A stretch of DNA of 41,280 nt from a virus, in IMG/VR virus record IMGVR_UViG_3300025769_000268, positions 1-41,280 of that record. One strand, 5' to 3'. Both the position numbers and the translations under genes were made by a program. The notes beneath the pieces are model-generated. The model was not told the DNA's origin, ran no database searches, and worked only from the letters and a program-made list of their open reading frames with translations. Positions 8,209 to 18,800 of the stretch are shown in pieces. The first letter of the stretch is position 1. The number at the start of each line of letters is the position of its first letter.

Positions 8209-9420
8209 ATGGGATTCTTTAAAAAAATATTTAAGGGCGTTGGTAAAGTCTTTAAAAAAATTGGCAAAGGAATAAAAAAGACTGTCGGTAAAATTGGCAA
8301 GTTTATGAATAAGATCGGAATAGTAGGTCAGATTGCTATGGCTTTTATACTTCCGGGAATAGGTAATGCTTTAATGAATGGCATAGGCGGTATAGCTTCT
8401 AGTATGGTTACTAATACTTTAGGGGGCATTGGCGGTGCTATAGTTAAAGGAGCAGGGCATGTAGTTAGTGCAGCACATAAATTTGTAACTGTTGGAAAGA
8501 ACGCCTTTAATACTGTAACTCAAGGGGTTACTAAGTTTATAGGAGAGTTTTCTAAAACTGCTTTGAATAAAATTCCCGGAGTTAATATTAAAAGTGCCTC
8601 GACAAATTTCTTTGGTAAAGGAGGAGCTTGGGAAACTGTACAACAAGATATAGTTAAAAATGCAGGGAATATAGTTAATCCATTTAGAAGTACTGTTGAT
8701 ATAAAACAAGGTATGGATTTAAAAGAAGTTATAAATAGCACTGGTGTTTCTAGAGAAAGAATTCAAGAAATGAATCTTGGTTTAGATTTAGATGATCTTA
8801 AAGTTGGAGATAAAATAAATTTTGATGCTAATAGTCTTGGAAGTACTTTAGCAGGACAAGGGCCATTAAAAATGGAAAACATGTCTTTTAAACAAAACAT
8901 AGGAACTAAAGCTCCGACTATAAAAGTTGAAGATATATTTACTCCTGAACAAATACAAAACCAAGAAAATTTAAAAGCACTAGGAATATCACCTGAACAA
9001 TTAAGACAACAATTTGAACCTACTAAAAGCCTGTTAAATCCTCAAGCTAATGTTGTACCAGACACTACTTTTGGATCAAACATAATTGAAGGTGTTAAGA
9101 AAGAAGTAACTGATAGATATAATTTTACTGGCGCACCTATATCTTCTAGTTTAAAAGCAGTACAAGATATAGGAACAGCTTCACAAATAATTGATCCTCA
9201 AGTTCCAGAAGATATATATGGAAGCAGTGGCTACAGCCCTGCAATGTACGTAGGCGCAGGAGTAAGTGATATGGAAGTATCTGCAATACCTACAGGTAAT
9301 AGGAACTTTAGTGCTTATGCAAACATGGGCCAATATGGTTCTACCTCTAGAATATATGATACAATTTTAATGAACCCTGTATCCACTTGGTCTAGAGATT
9401 TATCATCTAGATTCTCATAA
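8209..9420 (+). CDS. Virion protein with cationic membrane-active N terminus (403 aa)
   Basis: An AGGAG site overlaps the preceding stop. The first 35 residues (MGFFKKIFKGVGKVFKKIGK, then GIKKTVGKIGKFMNK) form a Lys/Gly/Phe amphipathic helix like a membrane-disrupting peptide. A Gly-rich hydrophobic stretch follows (about 39-75, MAFILPGIGNALMNGIGG). Around residues 167-205 there is a LysM-like pattern (LKEVINSTGVSRERIQEMN, then LDDLKVGDKINF), which could bind peptidoglycan. The rest is low-complexity and hydrophilic. It lies among virion genes, so I infer a structural or ejected protein that contacts the cell envelope during DNA entry. No firm family match. Confidence 0.6.
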   Translation: MGFFKKIFKGVGKVFKKIGKGIKKTVGKIGKFMNKIGIVGQIAMAFILPGIGNALMNGIGGIASSMVTNTLGGIGGAIVKGAGHVVSAAHKFVTVGKNAFNTVTQGVTKFIGEFSKTALNKIPGVNIKSASTNFFGKGGAWETVQQDIVKNAGNIVNPFRSTVDIKQGMDLKEVINSTGVSRERIQEMNLGLDLDDLKVGDKINFDANSLGSTLAGQGPLKMENMSFKQNIGTKAPTIKVEDIFTPEQIQNQENLKALGISPEQLRQQFEPTKSLLNPQANVVPDTTFGSNIIEGVKKEVTDRYNFTGAPISSSLKAVQDIGTASQIIDPQVPEDIYGSSGYSPAMYVGAGVSDMEVSAIPTGNRNFSAYANMGQYGSTSRIYDTILMNPVSTWSRDLSSRFS

Positions 9421-9431
9421 AGGTAATAATT

Positions 9432-10019
9432 ATGTTAAGAGAAATAACTCCTGATTTTGCAGAATACACTGGCAAAATGCAAAGGTCTACTCCGGGGGAG
9501 GCACTATCTAATGACCCCGATAATCCTTATCCATTTGAAGGCAAGCCAGAATTTACGGTGCAGCGTGAAGCTTTAGAATATTTGTTTAGTCTTATAACGG
9601 CTGAAGAAAGATATGCAGATATTTTAACTGCAATAAATAGCAGTGTACCAATAATGGAGTTAACTCAAGTAATGTTATTTAAAGGGTTTACTGAGGGTAA
9701 GTGGAATCCTGATCTAATGATGTTACTAGCAGAGCCGTTAGCTTACATCTTAATAGCTTTAGCTGAGAGGCAAGGCATTGAGTATGTTATTAATGGCGAT
9801 GATGATGAAGATGAAGCACAGCAGACTAGCAAACTAAATACAACAGATATGAAAAAGAGGCTAGAAGAAACACAGAAGTCAATGAAGCCTAATGTTTCTT
9901 TGCCTCCAGAAATATCACAGCTTATAGAAGAAGTACCTATAGTAGAAGAAAGCTTACTAGGGAAACCAAAAGAATTAGATACAGCTAATGAAAGTCTTTT
10001 AGCGCAGCAAGGAGTATAG
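9432..10019 (+). CDS. Virion-region hypothetical protein (195 aa)
   Basis: This is a soluble acidic protein. The central part, residues 30-120, is helical and looks conserved (FEGKPEFTVQREALEYLFSL, then MELTQVMLFKGFTEGKWNPD, then LAEPLAYILIALAERQGIEY). The last 70 residues are low-complexity and charged. Similar small proteins sit between internal virion genes in HMO-2011-type and other marine podoviruses, but no biochemical role is known to me. The gene is separated by 11 bases from the upstream gene and 1 base from the downstream one, so it is part of the late operon. Confidence 0.6.
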   Translation: MLREITPDFAEYTGKMQRSTPGEALSNDPDNPYPFEGKPEFTVQREALEYLFSLITAEERYADILTAINSSVPIMELTQVMLFKGFTEGKWNPDLMMLLAEPLAYILIALAERQGIEYVINGDDDEDEAQQTSKLNTTDMKKRLEETQKSMKPNVSLPPEISQLIEEVPIVEESLLGKPKELDTANESLLAQQGV

Positions 10020-10020
10020 C

Positions 10021-12282
10021 ATGAGCGAAATAGATGAACTAGGTAGTTCTCTTTTAAATAGACAAAGAGCCAATGTAGATAGAACAGATAAAAGATTACG
10101 CAGGAATGTGCGGAATCAAGCTGCTCTTGCTTTAGCTTCTAAAGGAGTACAGCTAGTTAATTCTGCTTTGAAGAATCGGGCTGATACTTTCGTTAATCAA
10201 AATGAAGATTTGATAGGTCAAAGAGTTCTTTATAAATCTGCTCTAGGCGACAGACAAGCTATACTAGATGACTATGCTGCAGGACAAGCTTATGCAGGAG
10301 GCATGGAAGAATATTTAACATCTAAATTTTTACCTGATACAACACAGGGTATTACTTTAAATGTCGATGATAAATTATATACAGCAGACTCTATAGAAAA
10401 ATTAGCTTTAGTAAAAGCAAGAGAAGCAGCTAAAGCGTATCAACCTCAATTTGAAACAGCTTACAAAGCAGCATTGAATATGCCTGAACTAGATGACTAC
10501 GATGCTTTTGTAGCTACTCAAACTAGAGGTAAGAAGGCTACTAATGTTGGTAACTTTTTAGTCAATTCTGTTTTGCGTAATATTAATGAACAGACTCCAG
10601 AAGATACAGATAAACAAATAGTAGATGCTGTATTAAATAGTAGGTTTGGTGAAAATGCTAAAGCTGTTAAAAGAGCAAAATCTTTAATGGATCAAGGTTA
10701 TTCTACAACTAAAGCTGCAAGAATAACAGAAGAGATTGAACAGTTTGAAAAAGATTTAGAAACGAAAAAAACAAAAGTTGTTAGTATAGAGACAATAGAT
10801 AGAACGGTTCCGTTATTTGGTGTTGACACTATTATTCCTACACAAGTAACGACTATGGAAAGACCCGATGGAGCATTAATAAAAACTACTGGGCCTGTTT
10901 ATGAGATAGATCCAACAACAGGTAATTTAAAAAAAGATCCAACAACAGGTAATAATATTTTAAGTAAAGAGTCAGCTAAAAATTATTTATTATTACAAGC
11001 ATACGAAAGGGGCGTAAATCCTAGTGAGCTTACTAATTTAGATGACGATGCTCTTAAATTATCTAAAGCAGCAAATAGTAATAATTTAGATATAAGATCT
11101 CAGCCAGTAGGAACACCAACAAAAACAACAAGAGGTGTATATGCTATTAAAGGAAACGAAACAAGAGTAGAACACAGAAATATAGGAGGTCAACTTGTAG
11201 CGCAGACTTTTGAATTTACACCTACTGAAGATTTAACTAGAAGTGAAAAATTATCAAGAATACCTGATGACTTAACAGCCAAAGCAAAATCAGAAATACT
11301 ACGAAGTTTTGCACAATCTACAACAGGTGTTACTATTTTTGGTGGAAGAAAAAATGCTTTAGTAGACGAAGTATTAGCTATAGCTTATACAGGTGATATA
11401 GATAGTATAGAAGAATTAACAGATGCAAATAGAGAAGAAGCAATAACAGCTATGGTTGACCCTTTATACAAAGAAACTGCTGTGACTGCACAAGAGTTAA
11501 TTGAAAAATTAAATATAGATATGGATACTGCTTATCAATTAGCAGGTGCTACTGTTGTAGAAAGTATTACTTCAGGAATGACTGAATCATTTGATAAGTT
11601 TCGCCCAGATGGTAATTTTTTAAGTGTAGATAAATTTAAAAATTCTTTAATGTTGATGGCTGATGCTCGTATACAACAAGAAAGACCGGGGGTAGCTTTA
11701 GAAATAAATGATACTGCTTATGATCAGATGATTTTAGATTCTATAAAAGAAATTAGACCTTTAAAGGACAAGTCAGGAGTAGATATATCAGATATAAATG
11801 CTACTAATAAAAAAGAAGCAAGACAAAAATTAAAAAATTCTTTTATAGCTTCTGATACCACTGTTAATCTTACTAACCAACCTGAGATACGAGAGCAATT
11901 AGCTTTAACACATAACATAGATGAAATTACATCTGAAACTGGAGAAGTTAGAGTTTTTCATATACTAGAACATTTTGATAGGCTAGAAGGACAAGAAGGT
12001 ATAACACCAACACCGTCTGAAGACCCACGCCCTATTCTTCCAGAAGACTTTAAAGGGTTTACTCCCCCTGAACCAAGAGATGTAGTAACTCCTGTTATAG
12101 ATGCTGTAAAGTCTGGTATAGATGCTGTAAAGTCTGGTGAAGCAAGAAGTAAAGAATACCGAGATGCTATATCTGTTTATACAACAGAAGGAAGAAGTCA
12201 AGGTTTAACAGGCCCAGAAGCCAGTAGATATGCTAAAGCTATGGTAGACTCAATGGGAGAAAATATAACACTCCCAAAGTAA
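10021..12282 (+). CDS. Internal virion protein-like (753 aa)
   Basis: AGGAGTATAGC precedes the ATG and overlaps the previous stop. The protein is long, charged, mostly helical, with no membrane segment or catalytic motif I can identify. Residues 1-60 are rich in Arg/Gln and Ala. The middle contains a short internal repeat (DPTTGN twice near 298-308), and the tail contains a perfect tandem repeat IDAVKSG encoded by two 21-bp units. Its position between a 195-residue virion-region protein and the lysozyme and giant-protein genes is that of the internal core or ejection proteins of T7-like phages. That assignment rests on synteny and size only. The frame after its stop stays open in the lysozyme frame. 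Confidence 0.55.
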   Translation: MSEIDELGSSLLNRQRANVDRTDKRLRRNVRNQAALALASKGVQLVNSALKNRADTFVNQNEDLIGQRVLYKSALGDRQAILDDYAAGQAYAGGMEEYLTSKFLPDTTQGITLNVDDKLYTADSIEKLALVKAREAAKAYQPQFETAYKAALNMPELDDYDAFVATQTRGKKATNVGNFLVNSVLRNINEQTPEDTDKQIVDAVLNSRFGENAKAVKRAKSLMDQGYSTTKAARITEEIEQFEKDLETKKTKVVSIETIDRTVPLFGVDTIIPTQVTTMERPDGALIKTTGPVYEIDPTTGNLKKDPTTGNNILSKESAKNYLLLQAYERGVNPSELTNLDDDALKLSKAANSNNLDIRSQPVGTPTKTTRGVYAIKGNETRVEHRNIGGQLVAQTFEFTPTEDLTRSEKLSRIPDDLTAKAKSEILRSFAQSTTGVTIFGGRKNALVDEVLAIAYTGDIDSIEELTDANREEAITAMVDPLYKETAVTAQELIEKLNIDMDTAYQLAGATVVESITSGMTESFDKFRPDGNFLSVDKFKNSLMLMADARIQQERPGVALEINDTAYDQMILDSIKEIRPLKDKSGVDISDINATNKKEARQKLKNSFIASDTTVNLTNQPEIREQLALTHNIDEITSETGEVRVFHILEHFDRLEGQEGITPTPSEDPRPILPEDFKGFTPPEPRDVVTPVIDAVKSGIDAVKSGEARSKEYRDAISVYTTEGRSQGLTGPEASRYAKAMVDSMGENITLPK
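12097..12138 (+). repeat. Perfect 21-bp tandem duplication inside a coding sequence
   Basis: The unit at 12097-12117 is repeated exactly at 12118-12138 and encodes IDAVKSG twice. It lies near the C terminus of the 753-residue virion protein. The repeat keeps the frame and looks like a recent slippage product. Confidence 0.9.
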
Positions 12283-12338
12283 CTGAGGAAACTTTAGAAT
12301 CCCCTGAAGTTTCCGCTGATCAACAAGAAGGTGAAGTT

Positions 12339-12839
12339 ATGGCTAATGTTTTTAGTGGTGGAAATATTTCTGAAGAACGATTAAAAGAAATAAGTTTACC
12401 TTCTGATACTCCTACATCTCTATTAATTAAAAGATTTGAAAACTTTTTACCTAAAGCTAGTTTTGATGTGAGACAAAATACTAATGGCTTTGGTACAGAG
12501 GCTACTAGTGCTAATGAAGAAATTACATTAATGGAAGCTCAGAATAGATTATTAGCTAGAATAAATAGAGATTCTGAATACATTAGATCTTATGGTAAAG
12601 ATAATGATTATAATTTTACAGATAATGAAGTAGCTGCTTTAAGTTCTTTTATATTTAATTTAGGTCGAGGAGCTTTAAAGCAAGTCACTGCTGAAGGCAC
12701 ACGCTCTAAAGATGAAATAGCTACTATGATGTTAAAGTATTACACAGCAGGTGGAAAAAAACTACAAGGTTTAGTTAATCGCAGACAAGATGAGCATGAT
12801 ATATTTACAGGAAAATCTATTATAGATGGTGCTGATTAA
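12339..12839 (+). CDS. Lysozyme-like muramidase (GH24/T4-type, 166 aa)
   Basis: It hydrolyses the glycan backbone of peptidoglycan. The motif order of phage T4-type lysozymes is present: LIKRFENF with E34 as candidate acid, D43 nine residues later, T48 in NTNGFGT, a conserved LSSFIFNLGRGAL helix near 101-113, and a C-terminal GLVNRRQDEHDIF segment (144-156). E34-D43-T48 spacing is close to the Glu-Asp-Thr arrangement of T4 lysozyme. There is no signal peptide. It is embedded among virion genes and its stop overlaps the next ATG (TAATG), so it may be a virion-borne lysin for entry, a holin-dependent endolysin, or both. The start at 12339 has AAGGTG upstream; the frame is also open further upstream. 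Confidence 0.8.
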   Translation: MANVFSGGNISEERLKEISLPSDTPTSLLIKRFENFLPKASFDVRQNTNGFGTEATSANEEITLMEAQNRLLARINRDSEYIRSYGKDNDYNFTDNEVAALSSFIFNLGRGALKQVTAEGTRSKDEIATMMLKYYTAGGKKLQGLVNRRQDEHDIFTGKSIIDGAD

Positions 12840-15800
12840 TGGGAAAAGTTAGAAAAACTTCTAGTCCGTGGGATAATTTAAAAGCTTCAGACATAAGTAC
12901 TCCCGAAGTAAAAACATTTGGATTACGCAAATCGTATGTGTCTAGAACTCATGGCGATCTTAGGCGTGACCCAAAGTTTCAAGATGAATCTGAAAAGTTA
13001 CTTAATTACTTATCAGAGCAACAGGGGGCAGCAGAGGCTATAACTGGTGGTTTAATATCTAATGATATATTTGAAACTCTTAGGGACGAGGAAGGACGTT
13101 TGCTTACAGTAGCAGACAGAGCTAGAGTTTTAAAAGATGCCCCCGAAGATATAAAACAAACTTATGCTTATCTAAGAAATGAGTTTGAAAACTCTAAGCC
13201 CGGAAGTTTTGGAGAAGTAGGCAAGGCTCTTTTTGATAGAGGAGTAGATTTATTTGCTGACCCGATTAACTTAGCACTGGCTTTAGTGGCTCCCGGAGTT
13301 GGAAGTACTGCAACAAAAGCATCTGCAGGTGCGTTGAATAAAGCCCTCACTAGCGAAGCAGGTAAGCAAAGTGTTAAGAGAACTTTAAATAATATCTCAG
13401 CTTCTAAAGTAGGAGCAGCTACAGCCTTTGAAGGAGCAGCATGGACAGGCGTAGAGAATGCAAATCGACAAGATATAAACATAGCTACTGGCGTACAGGA
13501 TGCTTTTAGTAAAGGACAGTTTGGTTTAGCAGTAGGCACAGGTGCTGCATTTGGTGGTGCTTTAGGATATGGTGCTACTAAATTGTTCTCTAGAAGAACG
13601 CCTAGTGTTGCAGAAACACCGCCTTCTACTACTAAGCCTATCCCACTAGTTGATGAAGCATCTCCTATAGAAAAATTAGACTTTAGTAATATAGATACTT
13701 CACAGCCTCTTGTAATTAATTATAACAGATTACAAAATATTGATGGTACGCCTACTACTGTTACAAAACAAACTGAAGTTATTTTTGAACCTACAGGTAA
13801 AACAAGAGCAAACGGAACGCCTGTGTATGCGACAACTAAAACTCGCAAAGGTGAGATACAATCTGTAGTACTTGATGATAAGGCTATAAGAGAAAGTTTT
13901 AAAAACAAACCGTGGACAACAAGTAGAGTACGAGGTGTATTACCATTAAAAGCTGATGACATTCAAACAGAAGATGAATGGGTTATGTTTAATTTACTAC
14001 ATGAACTAGATCATGTTGTTAATCCTAAACCTCAAGTAATGAAGAAAGCTCTTTTTGAAAACAGGGCTAATGAAAGAGCATTAGAACAATTAAAGATTGC
14101 AAGAGAAACTAATGTTCTTCCAGAGATACTTACAAACGCACATCAAAAAGTAAAAGATACAGTTAGTAATTTCTTTGACAGTATTACTACATCTACTACT
14201 AGAAGAGGGCAAGAATATTTTGATAGAAATCTAAATCCTGAAGTAGATACAAATTTATTAAATAAATTAAAAAAAGACTTAGGTAATAAATACGATGATA
14301 CTAGAGTAGCTAGTATTATTTTAGGTATAAAAGATACTATTTTTAAAAGACTAACTCCAGAACAAAAATCTAGAGGACTAGAGATAGCTACAAAATCTAG
14401 ACTACTAGAAGTTAATGATGTTAATCCTGATGTCTTAGCAAAATTTAAAGAGTATGGATTAACTCCAGATGAAATTAGTACTGCTATAGAGGAAGTAAAA
14501 AAAACTTATATTAAAGAAGGGGTAACAAAAAGAAAAGAAGTTTTACCTTCTGGACAAAAAATAGAATCAGTAACAACACAAAATTTAACTCCTGAAGAAA
14601 TAAATATTCTTGCTAAAGGATTATCTAGTGATGTAGGTGGTGGTCAAAGAACTTCAGATGTTTTAGCAGACTCTATAGCAGAAGCAAATGCAACTCAAGG
14701 TATAAGTAATAGTGCTAGAGAAAAAACTATTTTAAGTAGGGCTTTAAGCCAAGCTTCTAAATTTAATGCTAAGTTTCTTACAGGTAAAGTAGCAGGTGTT
14801 CTTGATCCTTATATAAGAGAATCTTCTACTATTATAGGAGGATTTCAAAGGAGCGTTACATCTTCTCTTTCTAATTCATGGAAAAGAGGCGAGGGTATTA
14901 TAAGAGATACGGATGATTATGGTACTGTTTTTGATAGAGAGTTTGGCAGACTAGGACAACCTTTTAAAGCTATCTATGAGCCTGTATTAAAGTTAGCTAA
15001 AGGAGAGTTAAGAGATAATATAGATACTTTACTATCTAATGCTATTAGAACTGGGAGTACAAAAGAACTAGGCGAAGCTACTAGTCATTTAGATAAAGAA
15101 GTAAGAAAAAGTTTATTAGACATAGTAACTTTTAGCAGAACTCAATTAAATGAATTAGGTACAGAGTTACAAAGCAGAGGTTTTGTAAATAATTTAGTAG
15201 ACAACTACTTACCTAGACTTTGGAAGCGTTCAGAAATAGAAAATAATAAAGATAATTTTATTAATCTTTTAGAAAACAATGTTGTTTTTGAAGGAGTAGG
15301 AACTGATCCTGATGCTATAAGAAAAGCTGCTGATGATTTATATAAAGAATTGCTAGATATAAAATATCAATTAGGTAATGACTCAGGTACAGGCATGAAT
15401 AGTTTCTTTGCTAAAAGAGCATTAGTTATAAAAGATGAAACTGCTTTTAAAGATTATTTAGATAATGATTTAAACAATGTAATGATAAGTTATTTTAGAT
15501 CAGCTGCTAAAAGTTTTGCTAAAGACGATGTATTTAGAGTAAAAAATATAGAAGAGTTTAAAAGTACATGGTGGACTGCAGCCGAAAAAGAAATGCGTGA
15601 AAATGGGGCTGACTCAGCTACTATTAGAAATGCAAAAAATGACATGCTTGCTGTATATCAAAGTGTTACTGGCGAAGGTTTAGATAGGTTTGGTGCTAAA
15701 ACACAACTGGCTGCTGATACTTATATGTTAGCAAATAGAATGGCTTTGTTACCACTTAGTACTTTATCAAGTCTTACAGAGATATTTATAAACATTTCAA

Positions 15801-18800
15801 AGGCAGGACCAAAGACAGCTTTTGCAGGTATGCGCGATGCTGTATTTAGTGGCTCTAAAAAAATGTACGATGACTCGTTAAATGGTTTAGAAAAATCTTT
15901 TAACATGACTAGAAAAGAAGCAATGGAAGAGCTTAACTACATGGGCATTGCTCTTGATCAGGCATTTGCTGACTATGCTGACAGACTAGGAGGCGATGCT
16001 TTAGCTAGTCCTGTTATGAGAGGTGTTAGTAATAAATTTTTTAGGCTTACATTACTAGATCAATGGACACGAGGAGTTCAAACAGCTTCGTATATTACTG
16101 GTAAAAGATTAATAGCAGAAAATTTAGAAAGCATTGCGTCACACATGCCCCTAATACAAGCAGGTAAAACATCTAGAAGAGTCCAACGGCAAATAGATGA
16201 ACTAGCTGATCTTGGAATAAACTACAACGAAGGGGTAGAGTGGCTACAGCAAGGAGCTAAGACAGGAGATAACTTTTATACAAAGTTAAAAGAAGGCGCA
16301 GGTGTTTATACTAATGAAGTTATCTTAAACCCTAGCGCACAATCAGGTATTAAACCTATGTATATGTCTAATCCTAAGACAGCTATATTGGGACAACTGC
16401 TTGGATACCCTGCTGCATTTACAAATACTATAATGAAGAATGTTATTAGAGAAGGAACTAGAAATCCTGAAACTATACTTACTCAGCACCTCCCTGCTGC
16501 TGCAATTATGACAGGAGTAGCAGCCTTTACTAATGCTGTAAGAACACAAGGAGAATCTTTAGAGGGAGATCCTGAAGAAGTAATAGGTAATGCATTTTTA
16601 AGATGGGGTGGTAATGGTTTACCTGCTGATATGTTTGTACGTGGTCGCACAGCAGCTGAGATTTATCAGAATCCTTCAGCTTACATGACAGGGCTAGGCC
16701 CAGTGTGGGGAGATACTTATAAGGTCATAACAACTGGTGATATTTTTTCTGTTGTAGGACAGAAAGTTCCCGGATATGGAGCCTTTAATGCAGTCTTTGG
16801 TTCCTTTGAAAGCACTGAAGATTTACCCGATCAATATAGAGATTTTCTAAGAGAGTTAGATAAAAATATTATAGATGAATCTATACCTGATAAAAAAGCT
16901 ACGCCTAAAAGAAACTTTAGAAAAGGCGGTGAAGTCTACAATGTAATGCAAGTACCTATAGAACCTGATGAACGTGTAGATAAGATGACAGGTTTAGCTT
17001 ATGACGTACAAGCAGGAGGAGCTTTTATAGATGAAGAAGATCGCCAAAGTTTTGCATTAGGAACATTAGCTTCAAAAGCAGCCCCAGTTTTAAGATCTAA
17101 ACTAACAGAAGTTCTTACTAAGTTAGCAAACAAAGGTGAGAATATACCTGTTAATAGATTAGTAAAAAAATTAGAAACTCAAGGTGTTCGGAAAGATGAA
17201 ATAAAAGCAGCAGGTATTGCTAAAGATGGTACAACAGCTAATAAAATTGACACTGTAGTTACTCAATCAGGCAACATAGCTTATAGTCCTGATAGTTTAA
17301 AAACTATAGATAGAACTAGAAGAGATAAACCTTTAGTTGATTCTGAATTTGAAACTGCAAAAGAAACTTATGCTGATCGTTATTATGAAGAACCTTATAG
17401 TGAGGAATTCGGAGAAGGGGGAGGGTACATAGAAATCGACGATCCAATATTTCCATATCTTTATGAGAAGGTTGTTCCTGAAGATGTTTTACCTAATACT
17501 TATGAAATAAAAGTTTTTGGTGATCCTAGAGTACCTTCTAAATTAATTTCTCCTCATTTTGAGGGTATAAATCTTAATCCTAATAACCCTGCTGCTCAAG
17601 TGTCTGAAGCAAATCCTGTTTCTTACTGGGTAAGATTTGATGAGATTAACAAAATGAAAGAATATGGACCTGATTATGATGGGATGTCTCCGCAGATGAT
17701 CGCATTACGTAAAAGAGTATTTCCAAAGTTAGGACCAGATCGTCTTAGAGTTTTTGAAATGCAAAGTGATTTAATTGTAAATGAAAAAACTTTATCTAAT
17801 ATTAAACGTACTATCAGAGAAAAGTTAGGTGATGATGATCTTGTTCCTGTGTTAGAGAAAAATTTTGGAATTGATAAAAAAAATATTTCATTTACAAAAG
17901 AAGAAGCTAAAGCTTTAAAAGATGATGCATCTAAAACAATTGAAGTTGAAGATAAAGTAAATAAAATATATCAAATAATTGCTGAATCTGGAAATTATTC
18001 CCCCGGACCTTCAGGAAATAATGCTAGAGATGATTTAGGAAATTTAAATGATATGTATTTACAGGAAAATTTTTTTGAGAATGAATATATAGAAGAATAT
18101 GTTAGTGGGTTACAAGACTTTAAAAAAAGAAATAAAACTTTTCTTAAAGAAAATTTAAAATTAAATTCTGCAATAAATAAATATATAGAATTAAAAGATG
18201 ATATACAGGAAGCTATACTTTCTAATGATAAAATACAAAAACTTGTAGGAGCTACTACAAAGAATATAATTAATACTTCACCTATAGCTAAATTAGATGT
18301 TTCTCAAAATATAATAAATAGAATGATTTCTGAAACAAAAAAAAGAGGACATGATAAGGTTAGTTTTTTAATTGGCAAAAATACTCCAACAAGTAAAGAA
18401 TATTTAACACAATTAAAAAGAAGCGAACCAATACAAAATTATTATGAAACTGTAGTAGCAAAACAAATATACAAGATTGCAAAAAAAATAGGAGCTACTA
18501 CTAGTTGGGATCAAAACGGATATTTAACTATAAACTTACCTGAAAAAGAATTTACTTTACCTATGTATAAAAATAAAGGTGGATATATTTCTCGTGAAGA
18601 ATATAGTATAGGCGGTAAAGTAAAAAAAGTACTTGATAAAATTATGTATGCAGGTTCAGCCAGAATGGGTGTTACTAAAGAAGACCTGCGTAACCATGAA
18701 AAAGAAGTAGTTACTTTTTTAAATGCAGCTATTGAAAGAGGAGAGATTCCAAAACAATTTAAAGTCCCAACAGATGAAGCAGGGTTTGGAGATTTTAGAA

